Positions 19,446 to 32,823 are shown, numbered from the stretch's first letter. The stretch is DNA of 41,319 nt from Priapulus caudatus (GCF_000485595.1 NW_014577088.1:536496-577814); one strand, 5' to 3'. The notes: generated by a model from the sequence alone, not told the origin. Made by a program: numbers and translations.

Positions 19446-20658
19446 TCACAAGCAATAATTAATACAGAATGCATTTAAGGATACTCTCAAGGTTTTAGGA
19501 AAAATTTTACCGATTTTTCATTTTCAACTTTATTCGATGGCTAACACTATGTGCCACCTGTGTACGTGCTCATTTCTCCATATAACGGTACATGTGAACT
19601 GTCAGAGCGTTTTGCTTGCCCGCATACATGTGTAGTGAGTCGCGGCTGACGCCATTATGACGTCAGACACATGATACAACCAGCATTTTCACGATATTCA
19701 CTGAGCCAGTATCCGTCAACATCAGGACCCTATTATCTACTCCTGATCAACATCAACCCTGCTACAGCTGTACTACTACCCTGATCCAATAAGTATCCCA
19801 CAAGAGCCTAAAATAGTTCTCACACCTCGCAACGCACCTTACATAAAGCGCGCGTTTGTTGACAGTGACGTCAGGCAATGGGCGGGTTCACGCCATTTGC
19901 ATGGAATTGCGTTGGTCACCTCGTAATTTCTCAGAATTTCTCAAGGTGCATGGAACATTTTACCAATTTAGTGGCGTCAGTTAGTCATGGATATGTCGCA
20001 GTAAGTATTAACAGTAGATATTTCACATACGTTCACCCATTTTACACACAGGCGGTCACTCATTGTGAAAAATAGAAAAACGATGACTTCTCCGTTTCGA
20101 TTTCTGACATAGTAGCCGATGTATAAATGGATATTTCTCTGTAATTACAACTCGGATTAATTAAATTTTACACTCGTTTTAATGGTAACATATTGCTGTA
20201 AAGAAGTGCGTCAGGGATTGTTATTAAGTGCCGTATTTTATTAGTTATGCCTCTTTATTCACTAAAATTTTCAATTCTAACACACAACTTGATTTTTAAA
20301 CAGTTTTTTCCAGTTTTCTCGGTAAATATGAAAATTAAAGAAAAATCCAGACGCACTATTTTGGTCCATATTGTGCTTAACATGTGGCAAAATTTTTGTA
20401 TCCTCACTCTTTCTGGTAGTTGAGAAATATCCAAAATACCATTTTTACATAAAAATTCAAAATTTGTGTGGTAACATTAGGTGCTGGAAATTTCATGAAA
20501 TTTTTTGGCTTGAGCATAGAGATATATCTCCTCTATAAATAAAACAAGTGATTGATTCGATTCATTCGCCAATAAACGTTTAATCTTCACTAGAGCAATA
20601 CCCGTGTAAAAGGTGGAGAGTAACCTCAATCGCTTTGCTAGCACAATATGGCTGCGGA
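19446..20658. other. AT-rich host sequence, no supported gene
   Basis: Right flank of the composite insertion and region downstream of ZNRD2. The 66-codon ORF at 19878-20075 has no recognisable feature. No RNA gene or repeat was identified. Confidence 0.4.
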
Positions 20659-22524
20659 TCACCTCATACCAGCTCTGAGTTGCTGCAGGGCTAACATGGC
20701 ATCTGCGCATGCTTTGACCAGTCCACACAACTGGGTGCTGTACTCAACACTATGACTACGAGCGAGTTCTATCGTTGCCCACTGCAGCTTGTCCTGCAGG
20801 GCCCCCCATGGCGAGGCCAGCCCTTCCGTTTCACATACTGTCACTTGCTTCGGTAATGCCGTGTCTGCATCACTTGGTAGAAAGACTCTTTGCATTGGTG
20901 GCGAGTTGAGAGTTGAGGAGGTGGGGAGAAGAGCAGTCGCCCCCAGGTCTGGGACGAGATGCACTTCCTGCTCCTTGATTACACTTGCAACAGCTTGCGG
21001 TTGCCCCTCTGCTTCTCTTACTTGGGTCCTAGCTGCCGTGTAGTTGAATGCTACAACATCAATATAGCAAGTCTTTATTCGAAATTGACAACTCTCCACT
21101 GCTCCTACATCCATCATTCCACAAAATAATATGAATATACTTCGAAGTTGGATTTTTAATATGGCTAGCGACCTGCAGCCCCACCAAATGCTACAGTATA
21201 ACTACGTGAAAAAACATTACTTGGAAAATACTGCGGTCAAACCAAAAAATTGGCACGTGCTACAATTGAGACGTAAGGAATTAGGTTCAACAATTCCATA
21301 CAGCAATGCTCCGCCATACTATGAAGGTTAATGTTATGAACATTAGACCATAAGAATTGTGCAAATTATTATCACTAAACTTGCCTTTGCCAAGTTTTTT
21401 TTAAAAATAATGAGTGGGCTTTACTAAAGTGACCAACTCAATCGCTGTAAATAAATGTTGTCAAATCAAATATACCCCAGTGGCTGGAATCCAGCTAAAT
21501 GAATGTGCAGGCATTCATACAGCATCAGCAGTGCAAACAGTTTCATCACATACACATAAAACATGCAATGCTTTCTCACCTGATCTTTCTTTAAAAATAA
21601 TCCTAATGAAAAAACATGTACACTGATACAGCTAAGACACACCTCCACACATGACAGGGCATAGAGCTTTAATGTTGATGCCCATGCTTGGCTAACACAC
21701 CTGGATTATCTTTGATATTTTCCTCATCAAGCTCACTGCATGTGATGCAATAGTCATTGTCTTTCTTGTCTCTTAGTAATATAGTCTGAAAATACATCAG
21801 AAACCCATTTTAATATTTACACCTACATGCTCTATTGTTATTTTATTAATTGCCCTTACTCCTTGATCTTATCCAACAAGTAACAATATATGTAGCCTGG
21901 CACCAGGTGAATACTATGCATTTTTCAATGCCAAAGCTGATACAACCTTCCCACATGGATCCAAATAGCAGGTCATATAAATTTAAAGTCAAATAATTCA
22001 TCACAGTGTATCACTTTACAAATTACAGTCAGAATTATCAAGGTGTTCACACTTTGTCTTTGTTTCCTGTTACTTTCTTAGATAATACAATAAACGTTTT
22101 TAGTAACTTATAACATGGACACACCTTGTATAGAGAAGTTCATGCTCACAACCTACTCCATCCACAAACTATAGACAAAAATGGTTTTTAACAATGAAGG
22201 CAACCCATAGGCATTTATAATAATTCCTGACCTTTTCCTTAATTTGCATCTCTTTCCTTTTAACCCCCGCCCCCAATTTCTGAAGTTATTGGGTTTCAAT
22301 TGAGCATGCAGCAAATACTGTTTAATTAATGCAAGCAGTTTTTTTACATGGTCATTGCAGACTTGGCAAGATGTTCCTAGCATCTTGTAACCCTTCAGTA
22401 GGTACTCTGACATCAGCTTGCTGATCTTGGAACTGCGATCCTGTCGCGCACGAATCACTTTCATCTCAGCTTCGGTGGGCGGCTGCCAGTTGTCTTCACC
22501 TAACACAGAGCAATGCACATACAT
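20659..22524 (-). CDS. ZNRD2: ZNRD2 (SSSCA1) zinc-ribbon autoantigen homologue, three exons
   Basis: Exons on the minus strand: 22524-22348, 21785-21701 and 21032-20659; 636 nt, 211 residues (human about 199). Donors are CAT|GTAAAA and CCAG|GTGTGT; acceptors are tattttcag and acacggcag; phases agree. The N-terminal region has PPTEAEMKVIRARQDRSSKI, ISKLMSEYLLKGYKMLG and CQVC. Exon 2 has TILLRDKKDNDYCITCSELD, completing the four-Cys zinc ribbon. The C-terminus (LQWATIELARS, QLCGLVKACADAMLALQQL) matches the family's conserved end. Using the ATG at 22524, Trp13 aligns with the human start-to-Trp spacing, so no extra exon is required, although a tag|GTGAAG acceptor lies just inside. The human protein is a small zinc-ribbon antigen linked to mitosis and tankyrase binding. 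Spacer residues between exon 3 start and the C-terminal motif are poorly conserved and Ser/Pro-rich. Confidence 0.9.
21161..21331 (+). CDS. Small ORF inside ZNRD2 intron 2, uncertain
   Basis: An ATGG start (MASDLQPHQM) opens a 56-codon ORF ending SNAPPYYEG on the strand opposite ZNRD2. The composition (KKHYLENTAVKPKNWHVLQL) is protein-like, not low-complexity. There is no poly(A) signal close by and no recognised domain. It may be a nested small gene, a retrocopy fragment or chance. Confidence 0.25.
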   Translation: MASDLQPHQMLQYNYVKKHYLENTAVKPKNWHVLQLRRKELGSTIPYSNAPPYYEG

Positions 22525-22539
22525 TCATTCAAGTTTGTT

Positions 22540-22586
22540 TATATATATATATAGATATAAACATATATATATATATATATATATAT
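22540..22586. repeat. (TA)n tract upstream of ZNRD2
   Basis: TATATATA runs in two blocks just 5' of the ZNRD2 start on its sense strand; it may contribute to promoter melting but has no specific motif. Confidence 0.6.
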
Positions 22587-22692
22587 CAGATACGAGCGCT
22601 GCAATTATTAGTGGCTAGAAGTTATTGCATTACTATTTCATAACAATTAAATTTATAACAACAATTGATAATCACTAATGACCACTTATTAG

Positions 22693-22868
22693 CATCCCTC
22701 TTAATTATATCACCAATATGTTCAATTTTATCAAATGTCTCGATTATTAAGTTGGATAACATTTTAGATATATGCTGTTGCAATGTACATAGTGGTGGTG
22801 GTGAAATGCTGCTCAAGTGCCAGTTCATCTCCAAAGCACTGGATCTTATAGCAACTCCCTTCGTAGAG
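22693..22868 (+). CDS. Candidate exon of an unidentified helical protein
   Basis: The plus frame is open through an acceptor-like cacttattag to a strong donor (GTAGAG|GTATGTAC at 22869). It reads SIIKLDNILDICC, then GGGEMLLKCQFISKALDLIA, a helical alternation. A second acceptor (gtacatag, exon from 22793) is also possible. The minus strand is open here too, so strand is uncertain. It lies divergent from ZNRD2. No family recognised. Confidence 0.3.
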
Positions 22869-23960
22869 GTATGTACATCAACGTGGCAGAGCAAAGTGTC
22901 CTACCATGTATGGCACAGCTAGCTACTGTATTGGTGACCTAATGATTATTATGGTTAATTATCTTAATTTGATCAGGGATTTTATAGCCTAAATTGCTTT
23001 GTTTGCACTTGAATTACTCGTCATATCATATCAGTTCTCATGCATCAAATCTCACAAAAGACATCACACATTGTTTTAAAACAGCATCAATTCTCATTAT
23101 CAATGATAGTGATCATAGGCACTTCGGCCAATCAATGATAAAATGTACACAAATTAACGCAAGCCTTAACGTTTATTTACACTCCACTACATAATAGTTC
23201 CAGGTGAATGCCGTTCAAATGCAATCTTATAATGCAAAGAATCCATGTCAGCACTATTCAATTATTTTACCAATGAACATAATCATGTATATGATGTCAC
23301 TCTGATCCAAATCATCCTGGCTTGGCTTGGAGCAGAGTAGCAGGGCTCGTCTTGGAGCATGAAATAAGGTCGTAATTCAACAAGAATGCAATGCACTGCC
23401 ATTGCTCATGTATAAACTAAGATTGGTCCCATTTACATAACTGTTAAAAGACAGTTTTTGCCAGATTTTACGTGATTTCTCAAGGTTAATTATTTTTTAT
23501 TCAAGTTCAAGTGTGATCATTTGAACAAGTGATCGCTCGACTCTGCACAGATACCGAAATGGGTGTGTATTTAATGCTGTCACCGTGTGACACGAAGGAA
23601 GTGATGTGCAAATTTGGCGTTTGCGCCTTCCTACCAACTGTATCTTTCGTAAGCTTCTGCACAACACCAGTCGTATACATATGATAACATTGTGTGTTGT
23701 AGATGAGCATTTGAACGGATTTACGTGGAATTGCTACGTGATAGAGAATATAAAGTAACCCATTGATATTAAATACAAATTGTGTTTATTTACCATCATT
23801 TTATTATTGAAATGGCACAAGTACATATGATACTGATACACTGTGATAATATCAGTGACAAGGACAGTATCAGTCTAAGAATTGTATCTTTCATATCATG
23901 ACATAATTATATCAGTTCAATTTCAAGCTCTAGTCTCGATTATCTTGAGTGTTTACATTG
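22869..23960. other. AT-rich sequence without supported genes
   Basis: Only short ORFs without domains are present. No RNA gene or transposon ends were identified. Confidence 0.4.
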
Positions 23961-23984
23961 ATACGTATTACACGAACGTTCATA

Positions 23985-24055
23985 CTCGCCCACACACGCA
24001 CGCACGCATGCACACATACGCACGCACACACACACACACATCCACACGTGCGTGG
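23985..24055. repeat. (CACACG)n microsatellite
   Basis: Alternating purine-pyrimidine repeat of CACACGCACG type, potentially Z-DNA-forming. Confidence 0.8.
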
Positions 24056-24104
24056 CGCACAGCCATCATGCATGGTGCTGCTGCCGGTGCATAGTCCACA
24101 AACA

Positions 24105-24181
24105 GAGGAATTGCTCCGACCTGTGATTGGAGGATAAAAATAGAATTTTTAACCTCCAATCACAGGTCGGAGCAATTCCTC
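24105..24181. other. Perfect 29-bp hairpin
   Basis: Arms 24105-24133 and 24153-24181 are exact reverse complements (GAGGAATTGCTCCGACC...), separated by a 19-nt AT-rich loop. The stem is GC-mixed, not simple sequence. It could fold as a small RNA precursor-like hairpin, be the tips of a tiny foldback element, or be an assembly fold-back. Confidence 0.9.
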
Positions 24182-24240
24182 GATCTCTTTAGACGCATGT
24201 CTGATGTCACAACTTGCGAATGAAGTAACTTAGGCTCATA

Positions 24241-24538
24241 GGGTCTATGTCCCCCAGGGTACTGCCGGAACTAACCCATGGCGTACGTCCGGATATACCG
24301 AAAACTTACCCTGGTCACTATTTATATGTTAGCCTGTTAGGATGAGGTTAATGTACGGGTTAGCGCTCGGTTTCCTAAGGTTTAGGAGTAGGGTAGGGAC
24401 CCTGACTCGTGAGCTGCGAGTAGGCGAGGTCAGTCCGGCCATATTAGAATAGCTACCAGTGGTACGGTTCGGTATACGGACCGTACCAGGGTTACGTACG
24501 TTCCGGCCATACAGCATGGGGACATAGTCACTAGACCC
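24241..24538. mobile_element. Foldback MITE with TTAGGG-like core (copy 2, degraded)
   Basis: GGGTCTATGTCCCCCAGGGT at the left and ACATAGTCACTAGACCCTCT at the right match the ends of the element at 2028-2282, as do internal CCGGAAC, CCGGTATA-like blocks and the GGTTAG-rich centre. Differences from copy 1 are largely single-base insertions and deletions. Confidence 0.75.
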
Positions 24539-24950
24539 TCTCAGCGTAGGCCCGACCAGGCTGTGCGACCGGATTGTCTATACTATCCTATAGTACGGGT
24601 ATCCTACGGTATCCTAACCTACCGATACGCTTTCTTGGAGCCTACTCTCAGCTAACTTAGGTAAATCTGATCTTAGTAAACATCAGCACCAAACAACTCC
24701 AATTAACACTAGCGATTATTGAATTTATTAACATAAAATACCCCTACCGTTACTCAACAAGAGTTACCCCCCCCAAACTCAGTAAAGAGATACTCAATAG
24801 TTTACTTCGACACATTCGCGCTTACATGCTTACCATCATTCATCCATGATTGATGCGATGATGCGCATCATGGGAATATTTCGGCTCGCCATCTAACGAC
24901 TCTATAACATGACGCCAACTATTGTTTGCAAGCCTCTTCTTCGCGCTATC
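24539..24950. other. No supported feature
   Basis: Intergenic sequence between the MITE and the CT microsatellite; nothing recognisable. Confidence 0.4.
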
Positions 24951-24952
24951 CC

Positions 24953-24954
<2 letters not shown>

Positions 24955-24991
<37 letters not shown>

Positions 24992-25078
24992 CTCGCTCTC
25001 TCCTCTCTCTCTCTTCTCCTCTCTCCTCTCTCTCTCTCTCTCTCTCTCCCCTCTCCTCCTCTCTCTCTCTCCTCTCTA
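24955..25078. repeat. (CT)n microsatellite
   Basis: Imperfect CT dinucleotide tract at the left edge of duplicated block A; a (CT)n tract also opens block B at 32825. Confidence 0.9.
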
Positions 25079-25256
25079 AATTCCTTCCTGTCCTCACATC
25101 CCCCCCCATTCTAATATATCTAATATATGTCTCCAACTCCACTATAAATGCTATCGCGAGTAGATCATCTCAAAAGTAATTACACAGGAAATACTTTTGG
25201 GGTTACTAATATCTGCATTAACTATAACCAGCAAAAATTGATAGATTATTACCACT

Positions 25257-26296
25257 CACCGGGCGCAACACTGGGGGAACTTTTATGTGGACCTCCCTAA
25301 CTCTGAACACCTTATTTTCGGGTGAGCCAAAAATGTCGATAAGGTTATTATCGTAAAACAATCCATATTACACAGTATAATTAAAATAAATAAAAACCCA
25401 GGTGTCAATGCAGCCAATCAATTGATGCAAATTCAGACCGATATCTAAATTAGAAACCTTCTTAATATCATTAAAATCGACAGTTTCACCTAGAATAGTA
25501 AGACAATCTCACGGGCCATGGGAACGGACCAAGACATTCACCACGCGCTTCGCAGCGAACTGTTCTATAATAGCTACGTAACTCCACACACGAACCGCCC
25601 ACCTTCTCTAATCGCTGCTAGCTTCTTCAAGCAAGGGACACATATTCTGCGACTTCTCCCTTACTATTCCCTGTACAGTGCAAAAGCAGCAGAGAGCTTT
25701 CTGTCTGCGTCTGCTGAGAAACTTAATCTTTGAAGCTCAATGCCCAGCAAAGCCTCAACCACCTTCTTTATTTGCACTTCATCAATACATGACAAATGCG
25801 AATCTATATTCAAGCAATTGCAAAATATTTGTGAAATTGACTCAAAGGAACGTCACATTGGCTTCTAAACACTGTCTCTTTCCGTGTCATACAGCTTTTG
25901 CATTATGATTTCCTCCTTCATCTTGAATTCGATGCGTAACTGTGGTCACCATTAGCACAGTCTGTGTGTGCTTTGAGCTACTTAGCTAATCTAAGAATAA
26001 ACATTTTGATTTGATCTATAAATGCATCCTAGTAATTTCATTATGACCATCATTGATTCATGCATATGAATGATTGAATATTTGATGAATTGATTGAATG
26101 ATGAATGATGATGAATGAATGATGAAGAATGAATTATTGAATGAGTGATGATTGCATGCAATAATGACATCACTAAGCCCACACTCTCCAAATTAAGACC
26201 TACTGAAATACTGAGTAGTTCGCTTCCGCCGGCCAGACTCACGTCTAATTGGTCTCTGCTAACCCCCCCCCACTTCAACACGGGTTTCCGCCCTTG
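25257..26296 (+). mobile_element. hAT element, internally deleted (copy A)
   Basis: Same element as at 33053-34118: left TIR CACCGGGCGCAACACTGG after TTACCACT, right end near CCGCCCTTG. The transposase C-terminus is present but broken by indels (SSAKAAESFLSASAEKL at about 25670-25730). The right target duplication is degraded. Confidence 0.7.
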
Positions 26297-28154
26297 TACA
26301 CTTATCGCGATACTAAGAAAAACTCGACTCATCTAAATTTTTCAAAAAATGATGGGAGTTTTTTGATGTAGCAACTCAAAACTGGCCTGTCTACTACTAA
26401 GTCGCTAATAAAAAATTATGCAAACCACTAGATGACTATGCCAGTTACAACACGTCCATGTGGTTCGCATGTTAAGTTACCCGCTTCGCATCACATTTGT
26501 ATCTGTGATCGTTTAGATAGAGAGCGTGATATTATACGAAACTGATGTTAGACCGAATAATCAATTTTAGATTAATGGAGGCTACAACCGAGTAATAATA
26601 GATTAGATGATCGCACAAGTAAAAATGGGTTGTCAGCTTAAGTTAGTTGACCAGACCTTAGCCAGTAGAGTATACTAATATTATTTACGAAATGATTTGG
26701 CAGACATGAAAGATACGAGATGTCACTTAATGATACGCAGTTTGAAGAACGAGCATGAGAGAGAGAGTAAACTATGAGAGGATAGAAAAGATATATATAG
26801 CACGGCACACCGTAGACCGTACGTTGATAATAGACCATTACACATCGTATGTGTAAAACACGGCGCTGTATTTGCCCATCATATAACGAGCAGTGAAAGA
26901 GACGCCGCGAGCGGGGCCGAGGCACGAAGCTACAGCACAAAATCTGCGCAAGTAAGAACCGATCACCACCGGATTGCCACCCCAGAACCCCCGATGATTG
27001 TTTTATTAGACATCACAGCCACTCTGGACTCTAGAGCATGGCGACGAGTCTGAGACCTCAGCGCAGCCGACCAGATCTGGAGAAACAATACTCAGCATAG
27101 ACAAGCACCTCCCTCTTTTGAGCGATACAAAATCCCGCACCCGAACAAACCGAGACCGAATAGATAAGAGTGTGTCCGTTATCCTCACCATGTAGACGCT
27201 GCACCAATACTCAGCCGTTACAGTATATTAGAAGAGAAGACGCGAAGCGTGGCAGGCCCTGATGATTATATCTACAATGTGAAGAGCTATGATTACCGAT
27301 ATGAAAGATCGAGAGAGAGAAAATAGGATGTAGTTTAGCAATATAGCAGAACGACGATTGAATAGTAATTACTCTAAAACGAGCGAACAAGTTTGCTTCA
27401 ATATGATGAACTCAAAATAAAGTAGAAAGAAAAAGAAGTAGTATGACGAGCAAACTGGTTACGAATTGTAAGGTGAATAGACCCGAAGAATCAACATGAG
27501 ACATGCGCAAAAATAGGCTTAGTTCACACACCACACCCTAGCACACTCGAAACCAGCCTCCCTACTCCCCACTTCGCCTCAACACCCATCAATTCTGTAC
27601 ACATCACAGTATATTAGCTCGCCCCCGAGCAATCGCACCCGGTTCCTTGCTAATAAGGCTCTCCTCCCTGTCATAGCACGCTATCCTCCGCTCGAGTGAT
27701 CCGCCCTATGATGCCATGGGCCCACGGGCCCTGTCGTCGCGAGTGAATCTTTCTGATCCAACTCGCGATACCGCTATCTGATATTTTATTGACTCTAGAC
27801 GCCTATCAGAACCTAAATGCACCTCGAGGTAGCTATCGAAGACTGCAACTCCAACGTCACATCCTCACCACACCTTCGCCTCTTATTAACACCGAATTAG
27901 ACCCCTATGTTGATTGACCCGATATACCGAGCCCCTATCCTGCTGCCAGCGCACTTCCAGCATACAAGTCCACTGCTCATCAAAAGAGACCCTACGTACG
28001 ACCCGACCATCTTGCGCGATGCCTGACTGTATTAGCTTGTACTGAAATGTTGAATTTTTTTGGATTTTGATTGAGTATGGAGATCTCAGAGGCGCCCCAT
28101 AGCCCCCCTGGACTAACGCGCATCACGCGGTAATTATAGCGTACCCCGCGGTAA

Positions 28155-28325
28155 TTATCTCTTTGCTGGGTTTTCGGGTGGTAGTGGGGGGGCTGGGGGT
28201 GTTGGGCAGATCTCCGGCGGTGGGGGGTGTTGGGGGTGCGGTGTACTGAGCCTGTGGCATGGTGGGGGAACATTTTGTGGGGCGGGTGTCCGTTCTGGTG
28301 GGGAGGAGGGAAACATTTGCGGGTG
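28155..28325. other. G-rich segment with G-quadruplex potential
   Basis: The plus strand has many closely spaced G-runs (GTGGGGGGGCTGGGGGTGTT, GGTGGGGGGTGTTGGGGGTG). This segment lies in material present in copy A but not in copy B of the duplicated block. Confidence 0.6.
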
Positions 28326-29160
28326 CGCGTTTTCCTCAGTGGAGTAAGTATATATATCCCCTCGGCTGTCTCAGTTGGAAATTTCTTTGGTTGGGTGCGT
28401 TGTTTCTTTGTTTGTGTCTGTGCTGCTTGGGGGTGTGAGCACTTCTCGTTCTCTGACAATCACGTGCTCCTTTCTCTCTCGATCGACTCCTGACACTGGA
28501 GGTTGTTACTACAATTTCAAGAGACTTTTTTTAGCGTAAACATGATTCCATTAGAGCGCGATCCTGATAACAATTAACTTGATTATGTACATACATGTAA
28601 CGTCAAATCACATAACAATGTGAGATTATGAGATGTAAACTATGAATTTAGTGCATCGATGAAGTGGTATGTTGAGTATATGAATGCATCTGTACGCCGA
28701 CTTTCGGTATAGAGAGAGATATTTCTTCCCGCAGAAACGCTATACCATTTCTGAATGATTTAATACAAGCAGCGAGTACTACAAATGATTAGAATTAAGA
28801 GTACTTCTAATATCCCTCTACTAGATATCTTTAATACAGTCGAGAGATAAGAGAACAGATATGATCAATAGATTCAGTCGAAGGTATTTTACATGAGAAA
28901 GCAACATTACGTAACAGCCTACTGTAGATACCTTTTGATATATTAGTAAAAGCCTACTTCACAACAGAACCTCGTATTATTAAGGAAGATACAGGAAGGT
29001 ATTGACGAGAAATACGAAGTGCTGAGGACAAATACGCGCCGTTGAAACGGATCTCTAGTTCACACGATCTTTTATCTCCGCTCTCTGTCTATCAAGAAAT
29101 ACCCGTATTGCCGATCTGCGGCACGCCTGCGTTTAAACACAAGCGAACAATGCGAAATAA

Positions 29161-29664
29161 ACAACTGCAATGCGCACCAACTGCCGAATAACAATACTAG
29201 GACTGCTCGCCTCGACAGTGCCAACTCGGCTTACACTGAACGTCGATCGCAGACAGCTCTTATAAAATACGCGGCTTCAGAATCGTATAGCTTTCACACT
29301 AGAAATGTGCGTCAGAGATCCGTATTCTCAAAGACGGCAAATATCGGTCTGGAAGCGGTATTTACATCAAATACCGGATCTGTTTAACTACCGTTATTCT
29401 TGCGACCGCGCCATTTTGCCCTCGTCTCCGTGAACGCTAAATACCGCTTTCTTGCTACTGTGAACGCGGCCTATAGCGTTACAAGACGCCAGTTCGTATA
29501 CAATCGAAATTCCATTCTAAAACAATAAAAAAAATAACATATAGGAATACTTTGTACGATCCGCCATCTCGTGTGATAATTTCGCACAGGTCGTGGTAGT
29601 GACATTGTGTCGAAGACTTCTACACATCCACGACACGGTTCACAAATCTCTGAGAAGATATGTG
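29161..29664. other. No supported gene
   Basis: Contains short palindromic phrases of the CGGTATTT...AAATACCG type, related to the tandem repeat at 35831. Nothing coding. Confidence 0.35.
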
Positions 29665-29672
29665 ATCCCCCC

Positions 29673-29704
<32 letters not shown>

Positions 29705-29889
29705 CTCTCTCTTCTTTCTCTTCTCTTCTCTCTTCCATCTCAGTCTCTGCCTCTCTATCTCTCTCTCCTCTCTCATTCTCTCTCCCTCTCTCTCTCTGCT
29801 CTCCTCCCTCTCCCCTCTCACTCTCTCTCTCCTCTCTTCTCTTCTCCCTCTCGCTCTCTTCTCCTCTCTCTCTCCTCTCTCCATTCTCT

Positions 29890-29927
<38 letters not shown>

Positions 29928-29932
29928 TCCTC

Positions 29933-29974
<42 letters not shown>

Positions 29975-29979
29975 GTTCT

Positions 29980-30012
<33 letters not shown>

Positions 30013-30120
30013 CTCTCTCTCTCTTCTCACCGCGCCGCTCTCCTCTCTCTTGCTCCTCCTCTCTCTCTCTCCTCTCTCCTCTCTCCTCTTTCTCTATCCC
30101 TCCACTCTCTCTCTCTCTTT

Positions 30121-30166
<46 letters not shown>

Positions 30167-30206
30167 TCTCTCCTCTCCACTCTATCTCTTTTCTTCCAAC
30201 CTCTGG

Positions 30207-30245
<39 letters not shown>

Positions 30246-30296
30246 CTCTCTCTCTCTCTTTCCTCCTCTTCCCGCTTCTCGATCTCTCTCTCTTGT
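29665..30296. repeat. Long (TC)n tract, about 630 bp
   Basis: Almost pure TC/CTCC sequence, polypyrimidine on the plus strand, capable of H-DNA. All long ORFs here, on either strand, are translations of the repeat (Ser/Leu or Arg/Glu strings). Confidence 0.95.
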
Positions 30297-30489
30297 CGGT
30301 AACGTATCATAAATCTACCGGTTATAGCTACACTTTAATTTTTATCCGTGAATCCAACTTGGTGACGCAAGCATATCCTCGGGTTCATCCCTGCTTACCA
30401 AGATTCTAATTCAAACTCCTCGCAGTCAGGTATGTGCAGAGCTTGCGTCACATTCATGTGTACTTGCACAATCTAACCCATCTACTAAG

Positions 30490-32823
30490 TAATGCGTTCC
30501 AAAAAACCCTGTATCTCGAAAATCCATAACGTGAATCATGTTTCCTGAATACCTGCCATATCAAATAATTATAATTACCTCCCCAGAGTTTTTTCGCCCT
30601 GCCGTTATTTTTTTTACCTCCCCAAAAGACAGTATTTGCCCCCGTTATTTATGTTGTTGTTATTTTTTTCTTCAACACATATGCAAAAATACGACGATTC
30701 ATGAATTTTTTTGACGGTTGTCTACGTCCAACAACCAATCGATAGATTTTGTGTGATCCGATCCAATCTGATCCAGTATTTTATAATTTATTATTTTGTG
30801 CGAAAACTTCGGACCGCCATTCAAAAATCATAAAAAACATCATCTATTCTTCAATTTTTTAAATTTTATCAAACTCATATATTTGGTACCAGCAAAGATC
30901 GGGGGGCGACTTTACTCTGTGCCTGCTATCCGCTAATCGTCGAAAGGATCTGCGCTTATAGCGTTGGATCAACACACTCCTTTTCGCAACGTTCTCTAGT
31001 ATCCGTCTCACTGGACGGTGTCTTGGCCAAGAACAATCGATTATATTTGGTCGGTGAATCAATCCAGATCTGGATCAAACATTTTTTGGAAGATTCTCTC
31101 AGGGTCTAGTCTCCGTCTGCCTTGTCTGCCTGTCGTCTGTCTGTCTGCCTGGTTGTGTGTGTGTGTGTGTGTGTGTCTGTCTGTTTATCGGACTATCTGC
31201 CTCTCTGTCTCGCCCCTCTATTTCGGGCTCCCTCTTTCTCATTCTGTCGCAATTAAACAAACGACCATGCACGTGCACGCGCATACACGCCTGCGCGCAC
31301 GATCCCACACGCATGCACACAAGTATGCACGTACGCATGCTTACGCGCGCACACCGGGACATTATAGATATGTATGGGGTTTGTTTTGTATATTGTTTTG
31401 TAATATATGGGTATACATTTAATATCGATCGAGGATAACCAATACATTCACTTTACCATAAATTGTACATTTGTACACGTCTAGACCTATCCTATGTAAC
31501 AGAATAATGTAATAGTGAAACCAACGTTAGCGATAGTGTTAAATTATTGCAGTGTATTATCATAAAATAAACGGGCAAAATCTGAGCTCAATTAATATAG
31601 AAACTTCTACAAACACGAGAAGTAATAATAAAACGCTACCAAATTAAGTACAAAGGCTCGTAATAATAACGAGTCTTCACTAATAATAAACAAGTGCACA
31701 TGACGTCATGGTTGGCGCAAACAAGATGGCATTATCTTTCCATTGCTCCTCCGATAATTTCATACGTTTCGTGCATTAAGTTTCGAATTAGACGCGTAGT
31801 TTACTTACATGGAGAGAAAGAAGCATGCAACGAAGCAACCGCCGAGGAGTTTTAGCCCAGTGGTTGGCAGGCGGTTCGAAAGACCAAATGGAAAAGTATG
31901 CCCGTTTAGTTACAGTTACTGAGTTAGTGTCTGTACACTGTACTGTGTACAGTGTGAGTGTAGCTGTGTACTCTCCTGTGTACTATGTAGCCTTGTAAGT
32001 TGTAATTGTCATGGCATTATTGACTTGGTCGCTACGTCGGTACTGTAGTCTGTGATTGTATTGTCGGTGCAATAACTAGGCATACATCTTTCGCAATGCA
32101 AACCGTATACGGTATAGACATCTACCATCTATACAGTCTAGCTTCTAGAATTACTACTAGTACTAGTACTAGTACTAGTACTACTACTACTAGATGTCTA
32201 GAGCCTGCATTACTCAATTTACTGGAGCCTGGAGGCCATAAGTTTATAACATTAACAGACATACATGTGTGTCACGCAAGTCTGAACTGTAGTTTAATCT
32301 GTAGGGTGTAACTGTATACTGTAGGGTGTAACTGTCTCAATCATACTTTAGAACACCCCAACCTATACATATGTCATCACCATATGCATATCATCATCAG
32401 CATCATTGTGTATCATCACCAAGCATAACCCCACCCCTTTTAGCATTATATTAGTATTTATTACCTAAACCGAACTTGTTCCCAACCCATCATCATGTTG
32501 TATGTATGCAGGTCATAATATTAGGTAGAATAGACACATCATTCTAAGTTATTAGCCTGCAAAGTGTGACATTAGGCTTAAAGCCTTAAACACAGGAGTT
32601 AAAAAAAACTAGATGTTCACACAAGTTTTTTATGATGGACCATTATGTATCATGTAAATTTACAGACCTTAAAACGATCATTGCGAGAATTTTGCTCAGA
32701 AAAACTAAATATAGCTGAATATAGTCTCACCTGACAGCGAAAATATCACTGATTACACCAACATTCAAAACACCAATATTTTATGCAGTTATAGCATAGA
32801 AAAATTGATTTGACCACATCATA

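Larger units (their letters stand above)
25079..29160. repeat. Duplicated block, copy A (indel-rich)
   Basis: Collinear with 32867-36040. Shared landmarks include TAAATTCCTTCCTGTCC after the CT tract, the hAT element at the same insertion point, CACAGCCACTCT followed by GAGTCTGAG (27016 and 34690), the right end of the hAT MITE near 28090, and CAATTCAAGAGAC-type sequence near 28515. Copy A differs by frequent one-base insertions and deletions and by extra segments near 27550-27990 and 28135-28440. No intact gene. Confidence 0.8.

Noticed and set aside
29471-30409. Long ORFs on both strands (Ser/Leu and Arg/Glu strings)
   Set aside because: They are translations of the (TC)n tract and have no non-repetitive content.
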